Shown in pieces: positions 34,218 to 43,283 of a stretch of DNA of 64,000 bases. Position 1 is the stretch's first letter; each line of letters starts with the position of its first letter. Source of the DNA: JBJEFI01 sp051873875 (GTDB taxonomy: Bacteria; Bacillota; Bacilli; Bacillales; Bacillaceae_G). The stretch lies in NCBI GenBank assembly GCA_051873875.1, contig JBJEFI010000152.1:18313-82312 (forward strand), written 5' to 3'. Position numbers and translations under genes: made by a program. The notes beneath the pieces were generated by a model, which saw only the letters and a list, made by a program, of their open reading frames with translations, was not told where the DNA came from and searched no databases.

Positions 34218-35507
34218 ATGAGAGTAGATACAAAATCACAAGCAGCTTTTCAAGAAGCCGTTCAATTATTACCAGGTGGTGTCAACAGTCCTGTTCGTGC
34301 CTTTAAATCTGTAAACGTGAATCCAATCTTTATGGAACGTGGAAAAGGATCAAAAATTTATGATATTGATGGTAATGAATATATTGACTATGTATTATCA
34401 TGGGGTCCACTTATTTTAGGACATAGTGATGATCAAGTTGTAGAAGGGTTAAAGAAAATTGCAGAGAGTGGTACAAGTTTTGGTGCGCCTACGTTGTTAG
34501 AAAATAAATTAGCCAAGCTTGTTATTGAACGAGTGCCATCCATTGAAATCGTTCGAATGGTAAACTCAGGTACGGAAGCGACAATGAGTGCCCTTCGCTT
34601 AGCTCGTGGCTATACAGGTCGAAATATGATTTTAAAATTCGAAGGTTGCTACCATGGGCATGGCGATTCTTTATTAATTAAAGCTGGTTCAGGTGTTGCT
34701 ACACTTGGATTGCCAGATAGTCCGGGTGTTCCAGAGGGTGTTGCCAAAAATACAATTACGGTTCCCTATAACGATTTAGAAAGCGTAAAAGTAGCATTTG
34801 AACATTATGGAGATGATTTAGCAGCAATTATCGTAGAGCCAACAGCTGGTAATATGGGTGTTGTTCCACCGGTAGAAGGCTTCTTGGAGGGGCTTCGTGA
34901 ATTAACAACGAACAATGGAACATTGCTTATTTTTGATGAAGTAATGACTGGTTTCCGTGTTGATTATAACTGTGCTCAAGGCTATTTTGGTGTAACACCA
35001 GACTTAACTTGTTTAGGGAAAGTAATTGGTGGTGGATTACCAGTAGGTGCATATGGTGGCCGTAAAGAAATTATGAATCAAATCGCACCAAGTGGTCCAA
35101 TTTATCAAGCTGGTACATTATCAGGGAATCCATTGGCAATGACGGCTGGATATGAAACGCTTGTCCAATTAAAACCAGAACATTATCAACAATTCCGTAA
35201 GATGGGTGATCGATTAGAAGAAGGGTTAATGGAAGCTGCAAAACAGTACAATATTCCATTAACATGCAATCGTGCCGGTTCAATGATTGGTTTCTTCTTT
35301 ACAAATGAACATGTTATTAACTATGAAGCTGCGAAAACATCTAATTTAGAAATGTTTGCAGAGTTTTATCGCTTAATGGCGGATGAAGGTATTTTCTTAC
35401 CACCATCTCAATTTGAAGGTTGGTTTTTATCTACGAAACATAGCGATGCAGATATTGAAAAAACAATTGAAGCAGCACGTAAAGCATTTGCTGTTCTTAG
35501 TAAATAA
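34218..35507 (+). CDS. hemL: Glutamate-1-semialdehyde 2,1-aminomutase HemL
   Basis: This 429-aa PLP-dependent aminomutase makes 5-aminolevulinate. The PLP lysine is Lys268 in CLGKVIGGGLPVGAYGG. Other family blocks are NSPVRAFKSV, VNSGTEATMSALRLARG and FDEVMTGFRV. The ATG follows GAGGAGGAA, within hemB's last codons. It closes the operon, with a terminator right after. Confidence 0.97.
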   Translation: MRVDTKSQAAFQEAVQLLPGGVNSPVRAFKSVNVNPIFMERGKGSKIYDIDGNEYIDYVLSWGPLILGHSDDQVVEGLKKIAESGTSFGAPTLLENKLAKLVIERVPSIEIVRMVNSGTEATMSALRLARGYTGRNMILKFEGCYHGHGDSLLIKAGSGVATLGLPDSPGVPEGVAKNTITVPYNDLESVKVAFEHYGDDLAAIIVEPTAGNMGVVPPVEGFLEGLRELTTNNGTLLIFDEVMTGFRVDYNCAQGYFGVTPDLTCLGKVIGGGLPVGAYGGRKEIMNQIAPSGPIYQAGTLSGNPLAMTAGYETLVQLKPEHYQQFRKMGDRLEEGLMEAAKQYNIPLTCNRAGSMIGFFFTNEHVINYEAAKTSNLEMFAEFYRLMADEGIFLPPSQFEGWFLSTKHSDADIEKTIEAARKAFAVLSK

Positions 35508-35516
35508 TCCAATGAA

Positions 35517-35551
35517 AGAGACTATCCTATGTAATAGGATGGTCTTTTTTT
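35517..35551 (+). terminator. Terminator after hemL
   Basis: The stem AGACTATCCTA/TAGGATGGTCT is followed by T residues. Confidence 0.85.
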
Positions 35552-35664
35552 ATGTTCTCTTGTATCCTTCAAACCTTCTTTACGTTAGAAGTGGTTCTAA
35601 ATTTCTCCGTTTCTAAATAGATATGTACTGTATGATTTATTTATAGGAGTGGAGGGAAATAGAA

Positions 35665-36750
35665 ATGTCTTTCGATAATGAAACGGTATTAACTTTATCG
35701 GTACAAGAATCAGTTTGGTTCCAAAAAGGACAGGAAGTAGCTGATGTGTTGTCTGTTCAGCTTACGCCTGATATTTCCATAAATGAAGAAGGAGATTATG
35801 TGTGCATAAGAGGCTCTTTATTTCTAGAAGGAGAATATAAACCAATTATTGCACAAGAAGATGAATATTCATTAAGAGATATCTCTCCTCATCGAACAGT
35901 TGAAGATGTTGTCTCAAGAGAAGATGGAACGAATGAGTTCTATCATAATTTCCCTGTCTATATAACAATTCCCATTCATCGTGTAGAGGATTTAAATGAT
36001 ATTTATATTACAATTGAATCTTTTGACTATGAGTTAACGGATGAAAGTAATTTGAAATTAATTGCTGATATTACAATTGGTGGCTTGCAACGTGAGGAGA
36101 GCGAAGAAGATCAACGGACTGAAGAGAGTGATCAACAGGAAGTCCCTATTGTAGAACATGTAGCAGTGGAAGAAGAACAAGAAGATGTTGTTTTTGAGCC
36201 ATTTCGGTTAGAAGTAAAACGAGAGCCACAAGTTGAAATAGAAGAAGAGCAAGAATGGGAACAACTATCTACCTACAGTGGCACTCCGGTTGTAGAAGTT
36301 TCTCAAGATCCGATTGAAGAACCAAAGCGTATTGTTGAACAAGAGGCACCTACGATTATTCCAGAACCTGAACCAATTCGCTATCAACATGTGGAAGAAA
36401 AACCAGAGGTGAAGCAGGAAACACCTATAGTCGCTCGAGCAGAGGAATTTGATTTAGAAGAAGAGGAGATTGTTTCTGCCGAAGCGTACGATGAACAATA
36501 TTATCAACATACTGCTTCAAACGTAGATGAAAATGCACTTTATTTAACAAAGTTATTTAGCCGGGAAGAAGAGGAAGAGTTTTCACAGTTAAGAATGTAT
36601 ATTGTTCAGCCAGGAGATACAATTGAGTCAATCGCAAGTCATTACGGTGTAAAAGTTGAATCGATGATGCGAGCCAATTCTTTAGAAGATGCTTATGTGA
36701 CCGTTGGAAAAATTTTATATATCCCAAAAGGAAGAAAACATCATATTTAG
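35665..36750 (+). CDS. spoVID: SpoVID, spore coat morphogenetic protein
   Basis: This 361-aa protein has the SpoVID plan. A conserved N-terminal domain (TVLTLSVQESVWFQKGQEVADVLSV) precedes a long acidic, Glu/Pro/Val-rich low-complexity middle (about residues 145-290). A C-terminal LysM domain begins YIVQPGDTIESIASHYGVKVESMM and ends LYIPKG. In B. subtilis SpoVID drives coat encasement of the spore by working with SpoIVA, SafA and CotE. It lies between hemL and ysxE as usual. Confidence 0.94.
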   Translation: MSFDNETVLTLSVQESVWFQKGQEVADVLSVQLTPDISINEEGDYVCIRGSLFLEGEYKPIIAQEDEYSLRDISPHRTVEDVVSREDGTNEFYHNFPVYITIPIHRVEDLNDIYITIESFDYELTDESNLKLIADITIGGLQREESEEDQRTEESDQQEVPIVEHVAVEEEQEDVVFEPFRLEVKREPQVEIEEEQEWEQLSTYSGTPVVEVSQDPIEEPKRIVEQEAPTIIPEPEPIRYQHVEEKPEVKQETPIVARAEEFDLEEEEIVSAEAYDEQYYQHTASNVDENALYLTKLFSREEEEEFSQLRMYIVQPGDTIESIASHYGVKVESMMRANSLEDAYVTVGKILYIPKGRKHHI

Positions 36751-36760
36751 AGAAGAAATA

Positions 36761-36803
36761 AAAAAGGCTGACAAAAGGTGTACTCTTTTTGGTACAGTCT
36801 TTT
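36761..36803 (+). terminator. Terminator after spoVID
   Basis: The outer stem AAAAGGCTG/CAGTCTTTT is followed by a T run; the loop contains further weak pairing. Confidence 0.65.
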
Positions 36804-36900
36804 TTCTCATATTGTAAGAGAAAAATTGATTTTGGGGTACTCAGTTGTTTTAACCTCCATTTTTGGTTTGAAGAATTGTTTTGAAATAGGAGGTGTAAAA

Positions 36901-37932
36901 GTGTTAAAAGAAGGATTAACGGAAGAAGAATTACAAGAAATATTGCGCTTATATCAACTAAATCCAACCCACTTGGAATATTTAAAAGATGTTATTAAAG
37001 TGTATGATCGACAAGGTGTGTATGCCTTAAAACGAGTTTTGCCAAGAGGGGATTATCGCAATCAATTATTAACGAGTATGCAATTGCTTTATCAAAAAGG
37101 ATTTCGTCACGTCTTGCCTATGTACCATACAATAGATGGACGTTATATTGTTAATGGCAAACATTATTTTTATTATTTAATCCCATGGGTAGATGATATT
37201 TTTAGTAAAAATGAACGAGATGACCATTATCATAATATGCTACGAAGTTTGGCGAAAATGCATAAAAAAACAGAACAACAAATTGATATTGATGAGGAAC
37301 AAGTAGAAGAACATTACAATCAGATTAAAGAAAAATGGGAGGATGATAAGCGGATACTAGAGCAGTTTGCTGATGAGTGTGAACAAAAATGGTATATGTC
37401 ACCGTTTGAATTGCAATATTGTTCTTCTGTTTATCAAGTACTTCGAGCTCAGGGATTCGCCATAAATCAATTAGATCAATGGCTAGAGGGAATGAAAGAA
37501 AAAGAAAAAAGCCGTGTCTGTTTAATTCATGGAAATTTGTCTATTCGTCATTATGTGATTGATTATCAGGACCGAGGTTATTTTATTAGTTTTGAACGTT
37601 CGATGATGGCACATCCTATTCAAGATTTAGCCCTTTTTTATACCCGTTCACTCTCTACTTATCCTGTTGTGAGGGATGACCGATTTGATTGGTTCAATAC
37701 GTATATGAAAGAAAATCCTTTATTTCGTGAAGAAAAAAAGTTGTTTTTAAGCTATATTACTTATCCACAGAAAATAATTAATCATGTTATTGCCTATCAA
37801 AACAAAACAAGAGATTGGAATGAGCTTGAGTATACGAAGCAATTTCAAAAGGCTGTATGGCTAATGAATAATATGGAATATTTTATTTCGAGAGTACAAG
37901 AGCAGCAAGCACAGTTAGATATGGAAGAATAA
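36901..37932 (+). CDS. ysxE: YsxE, CotS-like spore-associated kinase-fold protein
   Basis: This 343-aa protein belongs to the CotS/YutH/YsxE aminoglycoside-phosphotransferase-like family associated with the spore coat. It shows a fold-typical N-lobe (YDRQGVYALKRVLPRGDYRNQLL) and the C-lobe catalytic-loop-like RVCLIHGNLSIRHYVIDYQDRGYFISFERS. Where active kinases would have HGD and a following D, this has HGN and FER, so it may be catalytically dead. The GTG follows TAGGAGGTG (36888-36896). An upstream extension from 36778 lies in the spoVID terminator and is rejected. Confidence 0.88.
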   Translation: MLKEGLTEEELQEILRLYQLNPTHLEYLKDVIKVYDRQGVYALKRVLPRGDYRNQLLTSMQLLYQKGFRHVLPMYHTIDGRYIVNGKHYFYYLIPWVDDIFSKNERDDHYHNMLRSLAKMHKKTEQQIDIDEEQVEEHYNQIKEKWEDDKRILEQFADECEQKWYMSPFELQYCSSVYQVLRAQGFAINQLDQWLEGMKEKEKSRVCLIHGNLSIRHYVIDYQDRGYFISFERSMMAHPIQDLALFYTRSLSTYPVVRDDRFDWFNTYMKENPLFREEKKLFLSYITYPQKIINHVIAYQNKTRDWNELEYTKQFQKAVWLMNNMEYFISRVQEQQAQLDMEE

Positions 37933-37969
37933 GTGCCTGACACCATTGTGCCAGGTACTTATCTTTTTT
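37931..37969 (+). terminator. Terminator after ysxE
   Basis: The stem AAGTGCCTGACAC/GTGCCAGGTACTT is long though not perfect and is followed by a T run. It overlaps the 3' end of the opposing small membrane gene. GTGCCTGACAC-type hairpins recur in many Bacillus genomes. Confidence 0.75.
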
Positions 37970-38144
37970 GAAGGATAATGCCGATAATAAGTAGACAAAA
38001 GAATAAAGAGACATCGACAATACTTGGAAATAATAAGGTCCGAATGCCTTGGAAAATGATAATTCCAAAAATACTTTCTTTTAATAAAATAATGATATTT
38101 CGAAAAATGGGAGAGTGACTACGCCGTAATATTTTTTTAGCCAT
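37959..38144 (-). CDS. Small membrane protein, function unknown
   Basis: This 61-aa protein (MAKKILRRSHSPIFRNIIILL...) has a basic N-terminus and two hydrophobic segments (IIILLKESIFGIIIFQGI and VSLFFCLLIIGIIL). AAAGGAG lies nine bases before the ATG, which supports a real gene. It is convergent with ysxE and its stop falls within the ysxE terminator. I do not recognise the family. Confidence 0.6.
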   Translation of the reverse strand: MAKKILRRSHSPIFRNIIILLKESIFGIIIFQGIRTLLFPSIVDVSLFFCLLIIGIILQKR

Positions 38145-38290
38145 CTGATTTACTCCTTTAATTTGGAAATATTGTGGACAAGCACGTAATCTTTTTAATT
38201 GAATAGAATAAAAGACAAAAAAGTTGGCCACACTTATTGACGAGATAAGAAATATTTAGGTAAAATAGAATTCAAAATTACATACCAATG

Positions 38291-38570
38291 CAATGACCGG
38301 GAGGAGTAGGACGCCCTAATTCTTCAGAGAGAGAAATCCTAGGCTGGAAGATTTCTTGAATGTATCGTCAGAAGGTAGCCCGCGAGCAGTTTCTTTGAAC
38401 AATGTTGTCATTTAAGTAGAAGAAGCCGGATTGTTTCCGTTATTGAAACGAAGTGTACAGATAATATAGTCTATGACAAGGATAAACAAGTCATAACTTA
38501 TCTGTAAAAAAAGGTGGTACCGCGAACTCAACTCCATTCGTCCTTTTGGCGAGTGGGGTTTTTTGTGTTT
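38291..38570 (+). promoter_or_regulatory. T-box riboswitch leader of valS
   Basis: The leader has the canonical parts. Stem I carries AGAGAGAG and GGCTGGAA. The T-box sequence AAGGTGGTACCGCG lies at 38511-38524. A terminator hairpin (about 38529-38564, ACTCCATTCGTCC/GGCGAGTGGGGT then T residues) competes with the antiterminator. It senses uncharged tRNA-Val by family logic. Valine codons GTA and GTC both occur in the likely specifier region (38361-38371), and I cannot decide between them by eye. Confidence 0.95.
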
Positions 38571-38621
38571 TGTTTAATGGAAAAAAGGAGGATATTTATC
38601 CCCTTAAAGGAGGTAATAGTT

Positions 38622-41255
38622 ATGTCTGAAAAGACGCTAGGTACAAAATATGTACCAACAGAAGTAGAAAAGAATCGCTATCAATGGTGGCTAGAAGGAA
38701 AATATTTTGAAACAACAGGTGATGAGAACAAACAACCTTATACAATCGTTATTCCACCACCAAATGTAACTGGTAAATTACATTTAGGTCACGCATGGGA
38801 TACAGCTCTGCAAGATATTTTAACTCGTTTTAAACGTATGCAAGGGTACGATGTATTATGGTTACCTGGTATGGACCATGCTGGTATTGCCACACAAGCG
38901 AAGGTAGAAGAAAAACTTCGTGGTGAAGGCATTAGTCGTTATGATTTAGGTCGTGAGAAGTTTGTTGAGCAAGTTTGGGAATGGAAAGAAGAGTATGCTG
39001 GTCATATTCGCGAGCAATGGGCGAAATTAGGCTTAGGCTTAGACTATACGAAAGAGCGTTTTACATTAGATGAAGGCTTATCAAAAGCAGTTCGTGAAGT
39101 ATTCGTTCAATTATACCGCAAAGGGTTAATTTATCGTGGTGAATATATCATTAACTGGGACCCAGCAACTCGTACAGCATTATCTGATATCGAAGTTATT
39201 TACAAAGATGTACAAGGTGCATTTTATCATATGCAATATCCATTAGCAGATGGTTCTGGCAAGATTCAAATTGCAACAACTCGTCCAGAAACAATGTTAG
39301 GGGATACAGCAATCGCTGTTCATCCAGAAGATGAGCGTTACAAAGATATGATTGGGAAAAATGTTATCCTTCCAATCGTAGGCCGTGAAATTCCGGTTAT
39401 CGCTGATGAGTATGTAGATATGGAATTTGGTACTGGGGTAGTAAAAATTACACCAGCTCATGATCCGAATGACTTTGAAGTAGGTAATCGTCATGATTTA
39501 CCACGTATCCTTGTAATGAACGAAGACGGTACAATGAATGCCAACGCTGGTAAATACCAAGGCATGGATCGTTTTGAATGTCGTAAACAATTAGTAAAAG
39601 ACCTTCAAGAACAAGGTGTACTTGTTGAAATTGAAGAACATTTACATTCAGTAGGTCATAGTGAGCGTAGTGGCGCAGTTGTTGAGCCATACTTATCAAC
39701 ACAATGGTTCGTTAAAATGCAACCATTAGCAGATGAAGCAATTAAATTACAACAAAGTGAAGGCAAAGTTAACTTTGTACCTGAGCGCTTTGAAAACACA
39801 TATTTACGTTGGATGGAAAATATTCGTGACTGGTGTATTTCTCGTCAATTATGGTGGGGTCACCGCATTCCAGCTTGGTATCATAACGAAACTGGTGAAG
39901 TATATGTAGATCATGAACCACCAGCAGATATCGAAAATTGGACACAAGATAGCGATGTATTAGATACTTGGTTCTCAAGTGCACTATGGCCATTCTCTAC
40001 ATTAAATTGGCCAAATACAGAAGATGAAATGTTCAAGCGTTACTACCAAACAGATTGCCTAGTAACAGGTTACGATATTATCTTCTTCTGGGTATCTCGT
40101 ATGATTTTCCAAGGCATTGAATTTACTGGAAAACGTCCGTTTAAAGATGTATTAATCCATGGTCTAGTTCGTGACTCGCAAGGGCGCAAAATGAGTAAAT
40201 CATTAGGCAACGGCGTAGACCCAATGGAAGTAATCGAACAATATGGTGCAGACTCTCTACGTTTCTTCTTAACAACAGGAAGCTCACCAGGTCAAGATTT
40301 ACGTTACTCAACTGAAAAAGTTGAATCAACTTGGAATTTCGTTAACAAAATTTGGAATGCTTCTCGTTTTGCATTAATGAACATGGAAGGTTTCACTTAC
40401 GAAGATATTAACTTAGATGGCGAAAAATCTGTTGCGGATAAATGGATTTTAACTCGCTTAAATGAAACAATCGAAAATGTAACTCGTTTAATGGATAAAT
40501 ACGAGTTCGGTGAAGTAGGTCGTGTTCTTTATAACTTCATCTGGGATGATGTTTGTGACTGGTATATCGAAATGGCGAAGCTTCCACTTTACGGGGAAGA
40601 TGAAGCAGCGAAAAACATGACTCGTTCTGTTTTAGCTTACGTATTAGATAACACAATGCGTCTATTACACCCATTCATGCCATTCGTAACAGAAGAAATT
40701 TGGCAGTACCTACCACATCAAGGTGAGTCAATTACAATCGCAGCTTGGCCAACTGTTAACGAAAACTTAACAGATAAGCAAGCGGCAGAAGATATGCGTT
40801 TATTAGTAGATATCATTCGCGCTGTTCGTAATATCCGTGCGGAAGTAAATACGCCAATGAGCAAAAAAGTAAACTTATATATCAATGCGAAAAATGAAGC
40901 ATTAGCAACATTACAACGCAACGAATCATACATCACTCGTTTCTGTAACCCAGAAGAATTAACAATTGGTAGTGATGTAAAAGCACCAGAAAAATGCATG
41001 AGTGCAGTGATTACAGGTGCAGAATTATTCTTACCATTAGCTGGTTTAATCAATGTTGACGAAGAAATTGCTCGTTTAAACAAAGAATTAGATAAATTAA
41101 ATGGTGAAGTAACACGCGTTCAAAAGAAATTAAGTAACCAAGGATTCGTAGCAAAAGCACCAGCGGCTGTTATTGAAGAAGAACGTCGCAAAGAAACAGA
41201 CTACATCGCTAAACGTGATGCAGTGATGGCTCGAATCGAAGAATTAAAAAATTAA
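38622..41255 (+). CDS. valS: Valyl-tRNA synthetase
   Basis: This 877-aa class I synthetase has the HIGH motif as HLGH (residues 54-57, in PPPNVTGKLHLGHAW) and the KMSKS motif near residue 523 (GRKMSKSLGNG). It also has the editing domain (TTRPETMLGDTAIAVHP) and a C-terminal coiled coil (NKELDKLNGEVTRVQKKLSN). GGAGGT precedes the ATG at 38622; longer in-frame extensions run into the T-box terminator. Codon use indicates high expression. Confidence 0.98.
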   Translation: MSEKTLGTKYVPTEVEKNRYQWWLEGKYFETTGDENKQPYTIVIPPPNVTGKLHLGHAWDTALQDILTRFKRMQGYDVLWLPGMDHAGIATQAKVEEKLRGEGISRYDLGREKFVEQVWEWKEEYAGHIREQWAKLGLGLDYTKERFTLDEGLSKAVREVFVQLYRKGLIYRGEYIINWDPATRTALSDIEVIYKDVQGAFYHMQYPLADGSGKIQIATTRPETMLGDTAIAVHPEDERYKDMIGKNVILPIVGREIPVIADEYVDMEFGTGVVKITPAHDPNDFEVGNRHDLPRILVMNEDGTMNANAGKYQGMDRFECRKQLVKDLQEQGVLVEIEEHLHSVGHSERSGAVVEPYLSTQWFVKMQPLADEAIKLQQSEGKVNFVPERFENTYLRWMENIRDWCISRQLWWGHRIPAWYHNETGEVYVDHEPPADIENWTQDSDVLDTWFSSALWPFSTLNWPNTEDEMFKRYYQTDCLVTGYDIIFFWVSRMIFQGIEFTGKRPFKDVLIHGLVRDSQGRKMSKSLGNGVDPMEVIEQYGADSLRFFLTTGSSPGQDLRYSTEKVESTWNFVNKIWNASRFALMNMEGFTYEDINLDGEKSVADKWILTRLNETIENVTRLMDKYEFGEVGRVLYNFIWDDVCDWYIEMAKLPLYGEDEAAKNMTRSVLAYVLDNTMRLLHPFMPFVTEEIWQYLPHQGESITIAAWPTVNENLTDKQAAEDMRLLVDIIRAVRNIRAEVNTPMSKKVNLYINAKNEALATLQRNESYITRFCNPEELTIGSDVKAPEKCMSAVITGAELFLPLAGLINVDEEIARLNKELDKLNGEVTRVQKKLSNQGFVAKAPAAVIEEERRKETDYIAKRDAVMARIEELKN

Positions 41256-41274
41256 TTTTTAGAAAAACGGAAGG

Positions 41275-41420
41275 CGGTCTTTTTAACATCATGTAGCGTA
41301 GCAAGTGATGTTAAAAAGAGTCATCTGAAAAAAATTTCACACCAGTATCTGAAAGTCCCTCTTTTGGACTTTCGAGAATGGGGAGAAATTTCTCGAGGAT
41401 GACAGCCGAACGTTAGACAA
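41275..41420 (+). other. Highly structured intergenic RNA or repeat element
   Basis: Several nested hairpins fill this stretch. TTTTTAACATCA/TGATGTTAAAAA gives a 12-bp perfect stem (41283-41321). GTCATC/GATGAC pairs across about 80 bases, enclosing GAAAGTCC/GGACTTTC and CGAGAA/TTCTCG. No ORF is present. It may be a valS 3' structure, a small RNA or a dispersed repeat; no second copy was seen in this window. Confidence 0.45.
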
Positions 41421-41462
41421 TTGTATAGTGTTTAACGTTATCCTATCTAATCTTTTGAGTAA

Positions 41463-41492
41463 AAGGATGGTGCTTGTCACCATCCTTTTTGT
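41463..41492 (+). terminator. Terminator upstream of folC
   Basis: The perfect stem AAGGATGGTG/CACCATCCTT has a short loop and ends in T residues. It probably ends the valS transcript. Confidence 0.8.
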
Positions 41493-41535
41493 TATGATAG
41501 AAAAGATATAAGTTTTGAGCGGAGGATACGAAGAA

Positions 41536-42825
41536 ATGAATTACCGACAAGCAAGAGAGTGGATTCATAGTCGTTTACAGTTTGGGATTAAACCAGGCTT
41601 AGAGCGAATGAATTGGATGTTAGAACAATTAGGAAATCCAGAGAAGAAAGCAAGATATGTTCATATTGCAGGAACAAATGGAAAAGGATCAACTGTCACC
41701 TATATGCGAAATATCCTGGAACAGGCCGGTTACACGGTAGGGGCATTCACTTCCCCTTATATTGAACATTTTAATGAACGAATTAGTATAAATGGCACGA
41801 TGATTTCAGAAGACCAATTAATTCATTTAGTGCAAACGATTAAGCCACTTGCCGAACAATTAGAGATAGAAACAGAGTACGGGGTATTAACAGAATTTGA
41901 AGCAATTACGGTCATGATGTTTTATTATTTTGGAGAGATTCATCCTGTTGACCTTGTCTTATTAGAAGTTGGATTAGGTGGGCGTTATGATAGTACAAAT
42001 GTGATTACACCACTTGTTTCTGTAATTACAAATATTGGCCATGACCATATGAAAATTTTAGGAGACAATTTAGCTTCTATTGCCTCTGAAAAAGCAGGGA
42101 TTATTAAAGAAGGAATTCCTGTTGTCACAGCTGTTCAAAAGGAAGAAGCGTTAGCTGTTATTGAAAAAGAAGCATTAGATAAAGGTTCAAATTGCTATGT
42201 ACTAGATAAACAATTTCATTTTAATGAACAGAATCATACAGCAGATGGAGAAGTATTTTCTTTTAAAAGTGTTTTTTCAACCTATGAAGATATTATTTTA
42301 AGCATGAAGGGAATTCACCAAATTAAAAATGCGTCAACTGCTTTGATGGCAATTGATCTTTTAAAAAATGAGTATGATTTTCAAATAGAAGAAAGTCATA
42401 TTTACAAAGGATTACGTAATGCTACATGGCAAGGGCGATTTGAGGTTGTATCGAAGGACCCATTTGTTGTTGTAGATGGTGCCCATAATGAAGAAGGGGT
42501 AACAGCTTTAGTTGATACGTTACAACGATATTACAGTGATAAGAAGAAAACAATTGTTACATGTATGATGAATGACAAAGATGTAAGAAAGATGATGAAG
42601 ATGTTAGAAGAAGTAGCTGACGAATTAATCTTTACAAGCTTTGATTTTTATCGTGCCCATGATGCAGAGACGTTAGCGTCCTATTCTACTTTTAGTAATA
42701 AAACAGTTATTTCTCAAGTAGATGATTTTATTCAAGTATTAGAAGATCGTCATGATGAGATGATTATTTTCACTGGGTCGCTGTATTTTATTTCTTATGT
42801 GCGAGGGTTGCTTTTAAATAAGTAA
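41536..42825 (+). CDS. folC: Folylpolyglutamate/dihydrofolate synthase
   Basis: This 429-aa ATP-dependent ligase adds glutamate to folates. The P-loop is AGTNGKGSTV (residues 45-54). Further motifs are FTSPYIEHFNERISING, LLEVGLGGRYDSTNVI, NIGHDHMKILG with metal-binding His, KAGIIK, and WQGRFEVV and VDGAHNEEGV in the C-domain. GGAGGATACGAAGAA precedes the ATG. It lies between valS and comC as in B. subtilis. Confidence 0.97.
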   Translation: MNYRQAREWIHSRLQFGIKPGLERMNWMLEQLGNPEKKARYVHIAGTNGKGSTVTYMRNILEQAGYTVGAFTSPYIEHFNERISINGTMISEDQLIHLVQTIKPLAEQLEIETEYGVLTEFEAITVMMFYYFGEIHPVDLVLLEVGLGGRYDSTNVITPLVSVITNIGHDHMKILGDNLASIASEKAGIIKEGIPVVTAVQKEEALAVIEKEALDKGSNCYVLDKQFHFNEQNHTADGEVFSFKSVFSTYEDIILSMKGIHQIKNASTALMAIDLLKNEYDFQIEESHIYKGLRNATWQGRFEVVSKDPFVVVDGAHNEEGVTALVDTLQRYYSDKKKTIVTCMMNDKDVRKMMKMLEEVADELIFTSFDFYRAHDAETLASYSTFSNKTVISQVDDFIQVLEDRHDEMIIFTGSLYFISYVRGLLLNK

Positions 42826-42864
42826 TAGTAGTCTTTCTAGTAATCATCGAATAAAAATGAAAAT

Positions 42865-42902
42865 CAACTAGCCAATATTCGCATGGCTAGTTGTTCTTTT
42901 TA
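42865..42902 (+). terminator. Terminator after folC
   Basis: The perfect stem CAACTAGCCA/TGGCTAGTTG is followed by a T-rich tail. Confidence 0.85.
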
Positions 42903-42963
42903 AGAAACAGTAAAACTAGAATATAGTCCAAGTAGATTGTATGTTTATTAAATTATAGTATTT

Positions 42964-43233
42964 ATGGGTAAAAAGTATTTTCACAGGACTACATCATATA
43001 TAATTGAGCTCAAGGGTTTAGCAACATTTAGTACTGATGATACGCAAGAAGATATCTTAAAAGGAACGATTAATAACAACAGAAAAGATTTAAGACTTTC
43101 TGGAATTACAGTTAAAGGTTCTATTAGCGGTGGTAGAATAAAATTTTAAAGTGTTACAATAAGCGGTATTAATGATAATCATGATTATTGCTTTGGTTCT
43201 AATAAATTTATTATTATTCAACAAAAAAACTAG
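42964..43233 (+). pseudogene. Unrecognised ORF with an in-frame stop
   Basis: A 61-codon frame (MGKKYFHRTTSYIIELKG...ISGGRIKF) stops at 43147-43149. The same frame continues for 27 codons of protein-like sequence (SVTISGINDNHDYCFGSNKF) to a second stop. No ribosome binding site precedes the ATG. It looks like the remnant of a longer beta-rich protein, but I do not recognise the family. Confidence 0.3.
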
Positions 43234-43283
43234 TTGATAGGTAGCCGTGCAATTAGTTATTTCTATGATATAAATTTTTAATA

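Noticed and set aside
38361..38371. Definite specifier codon of the valS T-box
   Set aside because: GTA and GTC both fit the region and I could not fold stem I reliably by eye, so no codon is assigned.
43175..43188. ATAATCATGATTAT palindrome resembling a Fur box
   Set aside because: It lies inside a decayed frame, not near a promoter, and such AT palindromes occur easily by chance.
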